The translations under genes and the position numbers were made by a program. From CAWIUB01 sp963839175 (GTDB taxonomy: Bacteria; Actinomycetota; Actinomycetes; Mycobacteriales; Jatrophihabitantaceae), in assembly GCA_963839175.1 (NCBI GenBank), contig CAWIUB010000010.1, positions 62,001 to 126,000 of the forward strand: a DNA stretch of 64,000 nt. The letters run 5' to 3'. Positions 44,013 through 52,437 of this stretch are shown piece by piece; position 1 is the stretch's first letter; every line of letters starts with the position of its first letter. The notes beneath the pieces were generated by a model. That model was not told the origin of the DNA and did no database searches. It worked only from the letters and a program-made list of their open reading frames with translations.

Positions 44013-44321
44013 GTGAACGCGGCAGAGGCAGCAGCCGCGGACAAGTGGGTTCGCGAGTATGAGCGCGACTATGGCCGCCCTGGCTCGCCGCGTCGGGTGG
44101 CTGCCTCGGCCGCCCCGATCGAGCCGGCCGATGACTACGAGGCCCTGTACCCGACCGACGAGCTGCGCGACCGCCAGCGGGCAGTCGCTTCCGCCAGCGT
44201 CGATGCGCTGAGCGATGACGAGATCTACGCCTCGCTCTACGGCGATGAGCCCGAGCCCTCGCGCGAACTGCCGCCGGTCGAGCGGCCATACGCCCAGCTC
44301 AGGGCCCTTCTCGGTGTCTGA
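44013..44321 (+). CDS. Hypothetical acidic protein
   Basis: A 102-residue protein with GAGGAG five bases before the GTG. It is rich in Glu, Asp, Ala and Arg with motifs DDYEALYPTDELRDRQRAV and LSDDEIYASLYG. Probably unstructured or helical. It ends the run of plus-strand element genes. Function unknown. Confidence 0.65.
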   Translation: MNAAEAAAADKWVREYERDYGRPGSPRRVAASAAPIEPADDYEALYPTDELRDRQRAVASASVDALSDDEIYASLYGDEPEPSRELPPVERPYAQLRALLGV

Positions 44322-44390
44322 CTACTCCCCGCCCTACTCGAACGACTCTCGGCCCTTCAGCTTGGCGATGGGTACTGGTTTAGCTCCGGT

Positions 44391-44594
44391 TTAGCTCGCC
44401 GCTCGCCAATCGGTAGCCGACTCCACGAAGGCGGCTGACAACTTCGGGCCGAACCCCAACACCCGCTCTTGCAGCATGTCGGCGAGGTCTCCCGCGAGTT
44501 CTTGGCGTTGCCGGTCAGTCAGCGAACCGCACTCGCGAATGACCTTGGCAATCTCGACAATGAGCTCGCCCGGGCGAGGGATGGCGATCTTCAT
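44391..44594 (-). CDS. Small helical hypothetical protein
   Basis: A 67-residue protein from ATG 44594 with GGAGG six bases upstream: IPRPGELIVEIAKVIRECGS, LTDRQRQELAGDLADMLQER. Two helices. Opposite strand to its left neighbours. Unknown function. Confidence 0.6.
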   Translation of the reverse strand: MKIAIPRPGELIVEIAKVIRECGSLTDRQRQELAGDLADMLQERVLGFGPKLSAAFVESATDWRAAS

Positions 44595-44856
44595 GGGCTG
44601 CCTCCGCCATTGAACTGAGGTTGCTGTCCGTCCCCCATGCGGCCGGTGTTCAATCGAGAACTTGCCCACGCAACAAGCCACCAGGAACCAAGATCCCACC
44701 AGCACGCAAGGTCGGCAAGGTGATCTCAATGAGTCAGGGCGCCTGAGCGCACCGCAGAGCGGCCCGCTCACCCGGACGTATCGGTGACGGACGCTCGTGT
44801 GTGTCGGCCCCAGCATCGACGTTTTGAGTCCGGCAATGGTGGGTACGAATCTGCCC

Positions 44857-44979
44857 GTGAGCGACATGCGCGAGGCCCGGTTCGTAAATATCTGGTTGGC
44901 CGCAGCGACCCTGGCGATCCTTATCATCGCTGCGCTTGTGACTGCCGTTGTCACCACGTCGGGCGGCGGCAGCTACTGA
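44857..44979 (+). CDS. Single-TM small protein
   Basis: About 40 residues: a short polar head (SDMREARFVN) and one TM helix (IWLAAATLAILIIAALVTAV), ending in a Gly-rich tail. The start could be GTG 44857, ATG 44866 or ATG 44836. No ribosome-binding site is evident. Confidence 0.4.
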   Translation: MSDMREARFVNIWLAAATLAILIIAALVTAVVTTSGGGSY

Positions 44980-45085
44980 TCACCATCCGGATAAGGTCGC
45001 AACGGCACGTCGTCCGGCCCGGGTCTCGCCGTGGGAGGGACAGGCCAGGCGACCTGCCCTAAGGACATGACAGAGGGGAACCGTT

Positions 45086-45220
45086 ATGGCTCTCGTGATC
45101 GTTCTGCTGGTACTGGCCTTGCTGCTGGGCGGCCTCGGTTTCGCGGTCCACGTGCTGTGGTGGATCGCCATCGCCGTATTCGTCCTGTTCCTCGTGTCGC
45201 TTGTGTTTAACCGCAGGTAG
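45086..45220 (+). CDS. 44-residue hydrophobic membrane protein
   Basis: MALVIVLLVLALLLGGLGF, then HVLWWIAIAVFVLFLVSLVF and a terminal basic tail. Two TM helices. It matches the very small 'hydrophobic protein' family common in actinobacteria. AGAGGGG lies seven bases before the ATG. The role is unknown; such proteins are often linked to envelope stress. Confidence 0.7.
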   Translation: MALVIVLLVLALLLGGLGFAVHVLWWIAIAVFVLFLVSLVFNRR

Positions 45221-45232
45221 CTCTTGTATTTC

Positions 45233-45248
45233 CCGAACAGCTGTTCGA
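45233..45248. promoter_or_regulatory. LexA (SOS) box-like palindrome
   Basis: CGAACAGCTGTTCG is a perfect 14-bp palindrome that fits the actinobacterial LexA consensus CGAAC-N4-GTTCG. The nearest downstream gene start is 45441, about 195 bp away, so what it controls is unclear. Confidence 0.45.
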
Positions 45249-45422
45249 CTATCGTGGTGTGGGCGCTGACGTGTTCGACCCATCCACAGACCCATACCGC
45301 TGCCTTGCGGTATCGGCGAGTGGGAAGCGCTGCCAGCTCCAGGTCGACCACGACGGCGCACACGCTCATGCTTGGCGGGAGCGCCGCGAGCAGCCGAGAC
45401 GCGGGCAGGCGTTGCCACCCGT

Positions 45423-47630
45423 TCAAGGGAGGTGATCGAGATGGCAGACGACGTATCCGCATACGACAAGATCAGCGCGGCACGGACCAGCGAGGAAGCG
45501 GATGCAGTTCTCGTGGAAGTCGAGCGAGGCGGATTCAAGCCGTTCGGCGAGTGCACTCGCGAGGATCTGACCGGCGCGGCTCAGGTTCTCCGCGACCGAG
45601 CGGAGCTGATCTACGACGAGGCGCGCTTCTTCGAAGAGGAGGCGGAGCACTTCGAAGAGAAGAAGCCCAGCGCGGCTGAGGTTGCTCGCGAGCGCGCGCA
45701 GCTCGAAGCGGAAAAGCTCCAGCTCGACGAGACGGCTCGCGAGACGGGCCAGCCAATGAGCTGGTAACGCATCACGGCGCCGGTGGCGAGAACGGTGGAG
45801 GTGTCGTGGTCGGCGGTGGGACGGTCGTGGTCGGCGGTGGGACGGTCGGGTCGGCGGTGGGACGGTCGGCGTCGGCGGTGGGACGGTCGGCGTCGGCGGT
45901 GGGACGGTCGGCGTCGGCGGTGGGACGGTCGGCGTCGGCGGTGGGACGGTCGGCGTGGGCTGCACGAACTGGTACGGCACCAGGGTGATCTGCTGGGTCT
46001 GCGGGAAGACGGAGCCCGCAACGGGACTCTGCGCGGCGACGGTTCCGTCCTTGGCCTTGTCCGTCGTCTGCTCGGCATCACCGATCTGCACGTTGCCCCA
46101 GCCCGCGCTGCTCAGCGTGGCCTGGGCATCGGCGATCTTCTTCCCCACGACGTTCGGCACGCCGACCTTGCCGGTCGACACCGACAGCGCCACCGTCGAG
46201 CCGGATGCGACCTGCGAGTACGGCGCCGGGCTCTGGTCGACAACCGTGCCGGCCGCGGCTGCATTGTCGACGTCCTTGCGAACCGGCTTCAAGCCGAGCG
46301 CAGAGATCGCCGCCGCCGCCTGGGCATAGGGCTGATTGCGGTAGTCCTGCAGCCCGATCGTGGGCTTCTTGTAGGTGGTGAAGGTGATCCGGGTGTCCTT
46401 GGTCTGCTTGGAGTCCGCGGCCGGGTTCTGGGTGCAGACCTTCCCCTCGGTCACCGTCTGTGGGGCCTCGGCCGGATTCGCTCCGCACGGACCACCGTAG
46501 GTCGTCGGCGTCGCTATCGTCAGGAAACCCGCCTTCTGCAGGGCCAGCGTCGCCGCGGGCACCGTTTGGCCGATGACGTTCGGCACCGGGTAGGTCTTCG
46601 GCGTGCCGGACTTGCCGAGCGCGACGATCGCGTACGCGGCGCCGCCGATCACGAGCAGCAGGGCCGCCACCAGGGCCACCCCGATCCACTTGCTGCGCGG
46701 GGACTCCTCCTCGCCCTCTCCGTCCGCCTCGCGGGCGATGAACTGCGTCTTCTCGGCGTCCGTCATGATCGCTTCCGCCTCGACCGGACGGTCGGCCAGC
46801 GCCCGCTGCAGGTCGGCGCGCATCTCGGCGGTCGACTGGTAGCGATTGAGCGGGTTCTTGGCGAGCGCCTTCATGACGATCGAATCGAGCGCACGGGGCA
46901 CCTCGGGGTTGACCGAGGAGGGCGCCGGGGCGTTCTCGCGCACGTGCTGGTAGGCGACGGCCACCGGGGAGTCGCCGGTGAACGGCGGGGCCCCGGTGAC
47001 CAGCTCGTACAGCAGGCAGCCGGTCGAGTAGACGTCCGAGCGGGCATCGACCGACTCGCCGCGCGCCTGCTCGGGTGAGAGGTACTGCGCCGTTCCGATG
47101 ACCGCAGCCGTCTGGGTCACCGTGGCGGCGTTGTCGGACAGCGCCCGCGCGATCCCGAAGTCCATGACCTTGACCGAGCCGTCGCGCGTGATCATGACGT
47201 TCGCCGGCTTGATGTCGCGGTGCACGATTCCGTTGCGGTGGCTGAAGTCCAGGGCGCCGCAGACCTCGGACGTGATCTCCATCGCGCGGCGGGCCGGCAG
47301 CCGTCCCTCGGTGCGCAGGATGTCGCGCAGCGTCCGTCCCTCGACGTACTCCATGACGATGTAGGGGACGGCCCCGTCCGGGCCGTGGTCCTCGCCGGTG
47401 TCGTAGACGGCGACAATCGCCGGGTGGTTGAGCCCGGCCGCGGCCTGCGCCTCGCGGCGGAACCGGTTCAGGAACGACTGGTCACGCGCGAGATCGGCGC
47501 GCAGCACCTTGATAGCGACATCGCGGCCGAGCCGCACGTCGCGCCCACGATGCACCTCGGCCATGCCGCCGTAGCCGAGGAGCTCACCGAGCTCGTACCG
47601 GTTGCCTATCAGCCGCGTTGGGGCCGTCAT
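45423..47630 (-). CDS. PknB-like Ser/Thr protein kinase with PASTA domains, C-terminus frameshifted
   Basis: A 735-residue frame. The kinase domain (1-275) is complete: glycine loop GYGGMAEV, ATP Lys41, catalytic HRDIKPANV (Asp139), DFG 157-159, APE-like SPEQAR. A juxtamembrane linker and one TM helix (about 315-338) follow, then about three PASTA repeats (VPNVIGQTVPAATLALQ at 348; VPNVVGKKIADAQATLSS at about 490) that would bind cell-wall fragments. After five TPTVPPP repeats the frame shifts by one base and runs about 130 codons antisense to the neighbouring gene. Without the shift it would end at 45772 with a normal Pro/Thr tail. Confidence 0.85.
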   Translation of the reverse strand: MTAPTRLIGNRYELGELLGYGGMAEVHRGRDVRLGRDVAIKVLRADLARDQSFLNRFRREAQAAAGLNHPAIVAVYDTGEDHGPDGAVPYIVMEYVEGRTLRDILRTEGRLPARRAMEITSEVCGALDFSHRNGIVHRDIKPANVMITRDGSVKVMDFGIARALSDNAATVTQTAAVIGTAQYLSPEQARGESVDARSDVYSTGCLLYELVTGAPPFTGDSPVAVAYQHVRENAPAPSSVNPEVPRALDSIVMKALAKNPLNRYQSTAEMRADLQRALADRPVEAEAIMTDAEKTQFIAREADGEGEEESPRSKWIGVALVAALLLVIGGAAYAIVALGKSGTPKTYPVPNVIGQTVPAATLALQKAGFLTIATPTTYGGPCGANPAEAPQTVTEGKVCTQNPAADSKQTKDTRITFTTYKKPTIGLQDYRNQPYAQAAAAISALGLKPVRKDVDNAAAAGTVVDQSPAPYSQVASGSTVALSVSTGKVGVPNVVGKKIADAQATLSSAGWGNVQIGDAEQTTDKAKDGTVAAQSPVAGSVFPQTQQITLVPYQFVQPTPTVPPPTPTVPPPTPTVPPPTPTVPPPTPTVPPPTRPSHRRPRPSHRRPRHLHRSRHRRRDALPAHWLARLASRLVELELFRFELRALASNLSRAGLLLFEVLRLLFEEARLVVDQLRSVAENLSRAGQILASALAERLESASLDFHENCIRFLAGPCRADLVVCGYVVCHLDHLP
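45441..45767 (+). CDS. Coiled-coil hypothetical protein
   Basis: A 108-residue acidic protein from ATG 45441 with GGAGGTGATCGAG upstream. The C-terminal half is a long helix (FFEEEAEHFEEKKPSAAEVA, RERAQLEAEKLQLDETARE) likely to form a coiled coil. Part of its coding sequence is duplicated at 47699-47796. It overlaps the frameshifted end of the kinase frame on the other strand, which argues that this gene is the real occupant. Unknown function. Confidence 0.65.
   Translation: MADDVSAYDKISAARTSEEADAVLVEVERGGFKPFGECTREDLTGAAQVLRDRAELIYDEARFFEEEAEHFEEKKPSAAEVARERAQLEAEKLQLDETARETGQPMSW
45811..45957 (-). repeat. 21-bp tandem repeat inside the kinase gene
   Basis: About seven units; the five regular ones each encode TPTVPPP. 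The sixth is 20 bp, missing one base near 45849, which causes the frameshift; the seventh restores 21 bp. Sequencing or assembly slippage is possible in such a repeat. Confidence 0.8.
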
Positions 47631-47698
47631 CGGTGAGCCTCCCTGATCCGTCCCGCTGGTAATTGCACCACTAATGACCTCGCACGCTGTCGAGGTAA

Positions 47699-47796
47699 GC
47701 AGTTCTCGTGGAAGTCGAGCGAGGCGGATTCAAGCCGTTCGGCGAGTGCACTCGCGACCGGCGCGGCTCAGGTTCTCCGCGACCGAGCGGAGCTGA
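47699..47796 (+). repeat. Partial copy of the coiled-coil gene (direct repeat of 45504-45609)
   Basis: Nearly identical to 45504-45609 apart from an 8-bp deletion. The copies lie on either side of the kinase gene in the same orientation. This one is a non-coding fragment in the 300-bp gap between the kinase and the restriction gene, where I see nothing else. Confidence 0.8.
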
Positions 47797-47926
47797 GGAC
47801 GGCTGGATCGGCGTGGCGAACCTGGTAGCTCTCACGCTCACCGAATTCCATCGGCAAGTCGGCAAGCGCGGGGCCCAGTAGCCGAGCACAGCGTCATCAG
47901 CGCCGGACCTGTGCCCCGGACAGCGC

Positions 47927-49093
47927 TCAGCGAAGCCCGTATGCAGCCGCGATCTGAGGTTTCTGCGACAGCAACCGCTCCAGGTGACTATCGGGCCACA
48001 AAGTCACATGCGGCGCCGTGCCGCTCTCGTTGCGGTTTTCAGCCCAGGCCACCGCGTCCGCAGTAAATCGACCTGACGTCGCGAGGATGAGTACGCGCAC
48101 CAGCGGGGGTTGCCACAGGCTTACCGCGGCCACGGTCGCGGCAATCTCTGGGACGGAAACAGACCGTGACAGCCAATGCTTGGCCTGAACATGGACCCGT
48201 TCGGTCCGAACACTGCCCGCCCCGTCATCAGAGACGCGTTCGAGCGAGAGGTCACGACCGCGGTCCGGCGCTCGGGTCTGCATCAGCCACTGGACGTTCT
48301 GATAACCGGCCAGGGCGTTGAGCAGATCGAACAGGAGACGCTCGAAACCGTCGTCATCGAGCTGTTTCCAGTCGAGCGCAGTCGTGACGCCCCCGGAGGG
48401 GTTGGAGGACGCTGCGTGCCCGAGGTCGATGTCAGGAACCGGAACGGGGTCAATGTCGGATAAACCTGCCGCCTCGATGTCGGGTTTGACGGTGGGCCAG
48501 TCGAACTCGGCGATGTCGTGCCAGTCGTGACCCTGACTGACGTGCATGTGTCGGTACAGGTCACTCCAGCGGCCCCGGCGGGCGGTCTCGCCTATCAAAC
48601 GATCGATTTCGGCGACGGCGGCCGATAAGGCCGCGGTCCTTTCATTGTCGAGCTCGATCTGCGAATCCCTCGCAACCCCGGACAACACCAGCGGCAGGCA
48701 TGAGTCGATCAGCGTGACGAGCTCACGGAGTCGATCGCGGACGGCCCGCCGTCGCGCCCTACCCAGCCGATACCGGTACTCCTCCAACTGACGCCCTGGC
48801 CGCCCGGTCCACTCAGCGAGGTCGAAGGATGGCTCTCCGATTTCCCACAAGTCGAGATAGCTCTGACCTACGCCGTCGATGTCAGGAAGTGGCTCGGTTA
48901 CGGTGAAGCCGTCGATCGGTGGTAAACCAACCAACAGGTCCTGCCACGCTCGGCCGAGATCGTCGTACTCCCGAACTGAGCCTCGCGCCGGTGATGACGG
49001 AATGAAGGGTTCGGCCCGCTGCCACACGGCATCGAGCTTGTCGAGGTTCGCTGCGGCGCGGTCCATGACAGCCAGCAGGTCGTTGAGATCCAC
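47927..49093 (-). CDS. Mrr-like restriction endonuclease
   Basis: A 388-residue protein. The C-terminal domain has the Mrr/PD-(D/E)xK layout: DDDGFERLLFDLLNALAGY (Glu about 251), APDRGRDLS (Asp281) and VHVQAKHW (Gln303-x-Lys305), followed by RVLILATSGRFTADAVAWA, as in type IV restriction enzymes. The N-terminal 200 residues are helical and not recognised; they may sense or bind a target. I chose GTG 49093; weak ribosome-binding site. It is divergent from the HEPN gene, with a 190-bp shared promoter region. Confidence 0.8.
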   Translation of the reverse strand: MDLNDLLAVMDRAAANLDKLDAVWQRAEPFIPSSPARGSVREYDDLGRAWQDLLVGLPPIDGFTVTEPLPDIDGVGQSYLDLWEIGEPSFDLAEWTGRPGRQLEEYRYRLGRARRRAVRDRLRELVTLIDSCLPLVLSGVARDSQIELDNERTAALSAAVAEIDRLIGETARRGRWSDLYRHMHVSQGHDWHDIAEFDWPTVKPDIEAAGLSDIDPVPVPDIDLGHAASSNPSGGVTTALDWKQLDDDGFERLLFDLLNALAGYQNVQWLMQTRAPDRGRDLSLERVSDDGAGSVRTERVHVQAKHWLSRSVSVPEIAATVAAVSLWQPPLVRVLILATSGRFTADAVAWAENRNESGTAPHVTLWPDSHLERLLSQKPQIAAAYGLR

Positions 49094-49284
49094 GCCGCCA
49101 AGTATCCTGCCCCTGCGCCCGCTGATCCAAGGATCGTGTGTTCTTGGGCATCGGCGATGGCAGGTCAACGCGATCTTGCCTTGGGTGTGTTCCCCGGCTT
49201 GAGGGTGATGGAGCGGATGGAGCTGAGTCCACTGCTGGTGTCGACGCCGGCGATCCCGGACGCTGCAGAGTTGTACTAGTCGTC

Positions 49285-50250
49285 ATGCCGACGATCGTTT
49301 TCTTATGCCCCACCGTCTACGGTCGATGGGTGCCGAGGAGCGAATGGTCGGGCGAGATCCTGTTTCCCGCTGCGAACGCCGAAGGCTATCGCCTCGTCTT
49401 CGAAGCCGAGACCTGGTTGCGCCGAATATGTCTGGCTGCGCTTCTGCTTGCGGATGGCCCAGCGTGGGCGACGACACTGGAACCGGATCTACGTCGTCGC
49501 CTGGAGAACCAATCTAAGAGCAACAGCGCGCGATGGTACCTCGGCGTCGACGCCGAGGAGGAACTCTTGTGGTCGACCACGCACAGCCAACTGGCGGACC
49601 TGCTCCGCCTCCGTGCGGTTGGGTCGCGGCTCAATGAATTGTGCGGTCTCAGCGGCGAGGTCCTGGCCAATCGACTGCTTTCCGTGTCTCAGGTACGGAA
49701 CGTCCTGGCACACAACCGAGCGATCTCGGACGATACGTTGGTCATCCTGAAAGGTGACCTCACCATCATTCGCGCTGGTGTGAGCCGCTTTAAGGGGAAC
49801 ACGCTTTATGCGGACTCGGACATTGTTTCCTCGTCTTACGTACCGGATGATCTGGCATTGTTGACCACCGAGTTTAATGTCAGAAGCGATGAATTTCCGC
49901 ACCAGCAACTCTACCTGGCCGCCAACCACAACTTCCTGTTTCTAGTGCGGCTCCCCGTCCCGCCGTTCGGTCGCTGGCCGAACGCTGGTCAGCTTCGAAA
50001 AGCACTCGGTATGGCAAGCCACCTTATGCTGTGCGCGATGGCGAACAAGCAGGGCGACGAACTACAGCTAGTCATTCCGCGCGCCTTACGGCTGAAGGAC
50101 AAGCTTGAGGTCCTCGGCCGTTTCATGACCGAGGCAGTGCTGCGCGATGCGTGGATTGAAAAGCCGTCAGAACTTCAACATCCAGCCGACGTCTGCTGGC
50201 CACGACTCTGGTTCTACGAGAACCGATATCCGGCCCTTTCCGAAGTCTGA
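49285..50250 (+). CDS. HEPN-motif protein
   Basis: A 321-residue protein. RNVLAH (Arg138 to His143) fits the R-x4-H ribonuclease motif of HEPN domains, set between helices LNELCGLSGEVLANRLLS and the following region. The N-terminus (MPTIVFLCPTVYGRW) and the beta-rich C-terminal half are not recognised. HEPN proteins commonly act as RNases in phage defence. Divergent from the Mrr-like gene and placed in the cargo next to the integrase. Function inferred, not shown. Confidence 0.6.
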   Translation: MPTIVFLCPTVYGRWVPRSEWSGEILFPAANAEGYRLVFEAETWLRRICLAALLLADGPAWATTLEPDLRRRLENQSKSNSARWYLGVDAEEELLWSTTHSQLADLLRLRAVGSRLNELCGLSGEVLANRLLSVSQVRNVLAHNRAISDDTLVILKGDLTIIRAGVSRFKGNTLYADSDIVSSSYVPDDLALLTTEFNVRSDEFPHQQLYLAANHNFLFLVRLPVPPFGRWPNAGQLRKALGMASHLMLCAMANKQGDELQLVIPRALRLKDKLEVLGRFMTEAVLRDAWIEKPSELQHPADVCWPRLWFYENRYPALSEV

Positions 50251-50401
50251 CTGGTTCCGGCACAGCCAATGCACAGGTACAGGTCTTGGCGCACGGCATA
50301 CCGCGCCGCGGGCCGCTCGTTCGTCAGCAGCCGGCTCAACCCGAGTTCCTCTCAGGCGTACCACATGCCTCCCAGGCACAGCTTGTAGCATACTTGCTGG
50401 C

Positions 50402-50626
50402 ATGGCTACCAGTAACAAAGTTCGCGAGAACCGCCTGCGCCGGGTTGCGCTGCGGCGCGGCCTGCGACTTGAGAAGACCCGCCGACGCGACCCGCTGGCG
50501 CTCGACTACGGCACCTACATGCTGATCGATGACCGCACCAACGCCGTCGTCGCCCGCGGTCTGGAGTCCGGCTACGGGCTCACCCTCGACGACATAGAGC
50601 GGCACCTGGACGGAGGCGCACGATGA
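50402..50626 (+). CDS. Small basic protein upstream of the integrase
   Basis: A 74-residue protein: an Arg-rich helix (VRENRLRRVALRRGLRLEKT) and a short beta/alpha tail (YGTYMLIDDRTNAVVARG, LTLDDIERHLDGG). This type is common next to integrases of actinobacterial elements. CATACT about 8 bases before the ATG suggests a leaderless transcript. It overlaps the integrase gene by four bases (ATGA). Possibly an excisionase or regulator. Confidence 0.7.
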   Translation: MATSNKVRENRLRRVALRRGLRLEKTRRRDPLALDYGTYMLIDDRTNAVVARGLESGYGLTLDDIERHLDGGAR

Positions 50627-51762
50627 GGATAGCGCAGCCCAAGGACGGCGAGCCGATCCGCGTCGTGCTCACCAGGAAAGGCATCCCGCGCTATCGGGTG
50701 CGGCTCGACGCCGGGCTCGGCCCTGATGGCCAGCGCCGGCAGATCCGGTCCGTGCACGACACGCTGAGCGCGGCTCGCGCGCACGTCGCCGCGCACCGGG
50801 TGGACCTGGAGCGCGGCGTGCTGGTTACCCCCGATCGGCAGTCGTTCGCCGAATACGCGACGGCCTGGGTGGCGACCCGAGCGCGCCGCGTTCGCCCGGT
50901 CACGCTGACCGGCTACCGCACCGCGATCGCCCATGCGGTCACGGCGTTCGGCGGCAAGCCGCTCGCGAAGATCACCCGTCCCGATGTCGAGCGGATGGTC
51001 GGCCAGCTGGCGGACGCCGGTCGCTCCCAGCGCACCGCGGCGCTCACGCTGTTCGTGCTGCGCTCGATCCTCGCCCAGGCGCTCGACGACGGGCTCGTGG
51101 TCCGCAATGTCGCTGCGCGGGTGCAGGCCACCGGCAAGCCGTCGAAGGACCGCGGCGCGCTGTCCGCCGCGGACTACGCCACGCTGCGCGAGTACCTGTC
51201 CGGCGTGCGCCTCGGCGCCGTCTGGGCGCTCACTTTGCTCGGTCTGCGCCGGTCCGAGGTGCTCGGGCTCAAGTGGAGCGACGTCGATCTGACCGCGGGC
51301 ACCATCACGATCGAGCGCGGCGTCGTTGGCGACGCATCCGGTAAGCGCTCCGCCGAGACACCGACCAAGACCCGGCGCGGCGAGCGGACCCTGCCACTGC
51401 CCTCCGACGAGCTGGCCGCGCTGAAAGCTCTACGTGAGTGCCACGCCGCCGAGTTCGGTTTCGAGCACGTGCGCACCGGCTGGCTCGCGGTCGACGAGAT
51501 CGGCCAGCCCTACCGGCCCGAGCGCTGGTCGGACCTCTGGCGTGAGCACTGCCAGGCCGCCAGGGTCGAGCCGGTCACCCTGCACGCGGCCCGGCACACG
51601 AGCGTCACTGCGATGCGCGCCGCTGGTGTGCCCGATCACGTCGTGGCGCAGTGGCACGGGCACGACGAGGTGGTCATGCGCCGTACCTACTCGCATGCCA
51701 GCCAGGACGCGCTGGCAGCCGCGGGACGGGCACTCTCGGACGTGCTCGGCGGGGCGCAGTGA
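50623..51762 (+). CDS. int: Tyrosine site-specific integrase
   Basis: A 379-residue recombinase with an N-terminal arm-binding domain, a SAM-like core-binding domain (about 75-165) and the catalytic domain. Catalytic residues: Arg of LLGLRRSEVLG (about 207), H-x-x-R (His321, Arg324 in HAARHTS), His345 (WHGHDE) and Tyr356 (RRTYSH). It lies 675 bp from the att site in the tRNA-Asn gene, its evident target. Coupled at both ends to small genes (ATGA and GTGA overlaps). Confidence 0.95.
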   Translation: MRIAQPKDGEPIRVVLTRKGIPRYRVRLDAGLGPDGQRRQIRSVHDTLSAARAHVAAHRVDLERGVLVTPDRQSFAEYATAWVATRARRVRPVTLTGYRTAIAHAVTAFGGKPLAKITRPDVERMVGQLADAGRSQRTAALTLFVLRSILAQALDDGLVVRNVAARVQATGKPSKDRGALSAADYATLREYLSGVRLGAVWALTLLGLRRSEVLGLKWSDVDLTAGTITIERGVVGDASGKRSAETPTKTRRGERTLPLPSDELAALKALRECHAAEFGFEHVRTGWLAVDEIGQPYRPERWSDLWREHCQAARVEPVTLHAARHTSVTAMRAAGVPDHVVAQWHGHDEVVMRRTYSHASQDALAAAGRALSDVLGGAQ

Positions 51763-51983
51763 GCGAGTTCGTTGACCAACTCGACGCCGTAGTGCATCGC
51801 ACCGAGCGGACGCATGCCGCGGCCGGCATCGACACGTCAACCTGCTACCTCTGCCGCGGGCCGGTGGGCGACGGCGGGAATTATTGCCTCCACCGCGGGC
51901 TCAGCGTGCTCACCTGCTCTCCCTGTTGGGAAGCCAGCGACTACCGGGCATTCGAGCGCTGGCTGGAAGGAGGGCTGAGCTAA
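51759..51983 (+). CDS. Small Cys-rich zinc-binding protein
   Basis: A 74-residue protein starting at GTG 51759, which overlaps the integrase stop (GTGA). CYLCRGPVGDGGNYC and LTCSPCW give two C-x2-C pairs for a zinc ribbon. Probably an element-encoded DNA-binding helper or regulator. Function unknown. Confidence 0.65.
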   Translation: MSEFVDQLDAVVHRTERTHAAAGIDTSTCYLCRGPVGDGGNYCLHRGLSVLTCSPCWEASDYRAFERWLEGGLS

Positions 51984-52060
51984 CGGAGCGGCCCGGCGAG
52001 GTGCTGTGAACACCTGCACCGGGCCTAACCATCCACCTGCTCTAGTCAGGAGAACGGCTA

Positions 52061-52297
52061 ATGACGGATCTAACACTATGGGGCGTCGTCGCCATCATCG
52101 CGCTCGCGGTGCTCGGCGTCGTCGCGGCGTGGCTGCTGCTGCGCGACACCACCCCGAAGCCACCCGGCCGGCATGAACGGCCGCGGCGCACACCACAGGA
52201 ACCCATCCACTACGACGAAGACTCGCCGGCCCAGGACTGGCTGTCTGGCGACTACCAACCACCCGGCAACGAGAACGGAGACGAGCAGACCAGCTGA
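52061..52297 (+). CDS. Small single-TM protein at the element's right end
   Basis: A 78-residue protein with one N-terminal TM helix (LWGVVAIIALAVLGVVAAWLL read in parts) and a Pro-rich acidic tail. AGGAG lies 8 bases before the ATG. Last gene before attR. Function unknown. Confidence 0.65.
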   Translation: MTDLTLWGVVAIIALAVLGVVAAWLLLRDTTPKPPGRHERPRRTPQEPIHYDEDSPAQDWLSGDYQPPGNENGDEQTS

Positions 52298-52312
52298 CCA
52301 GGGAAGCCACGA

Positions 52313-52344
52313 GCGCCCCGTTCACCATCACGGTGACGGGGCGC
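52313..52344. terminator. Hairpin terminator at the right end of the element
   Basis: GCGCCCCGT-T-CACC pairs with GGTG-ACGGGGCGC around a short loop (one bulge). No T-run. It would insulate the element's int operon from the tRNA-Asn gene. Confidence 0.65.
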
Positions 52345-52437
52345 CTCGCTGTGTGTGCCACTGGGCTGTCTGTGCCACTCTCGTGCCCCTGGAGATCATC
52401 TAGCTGGGTGCCGGACCCCTGTAGCCCAGTAAATACG

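Noticed and set aside
43766..44062. A 98-codon frame overlapping the small zinc-finger gene
   Set aside because: Arg-rich composition without motif; the overlapping frame with a Cys/His pattern is more plausible.
45224..45679. Overlapping frames around the SOS-like box and the coiled-coil gene
   Set aside because: No ribosome-binding site or homology; the 45441-45767 frame has a strong ribosome-binding site.
45811..45957. Tandem repeats as a CRISPR-like array
   Set aside because: Units are contiguous 21-bp coding repeats without spacers, inside the kinase gene's Pro-rich tail.
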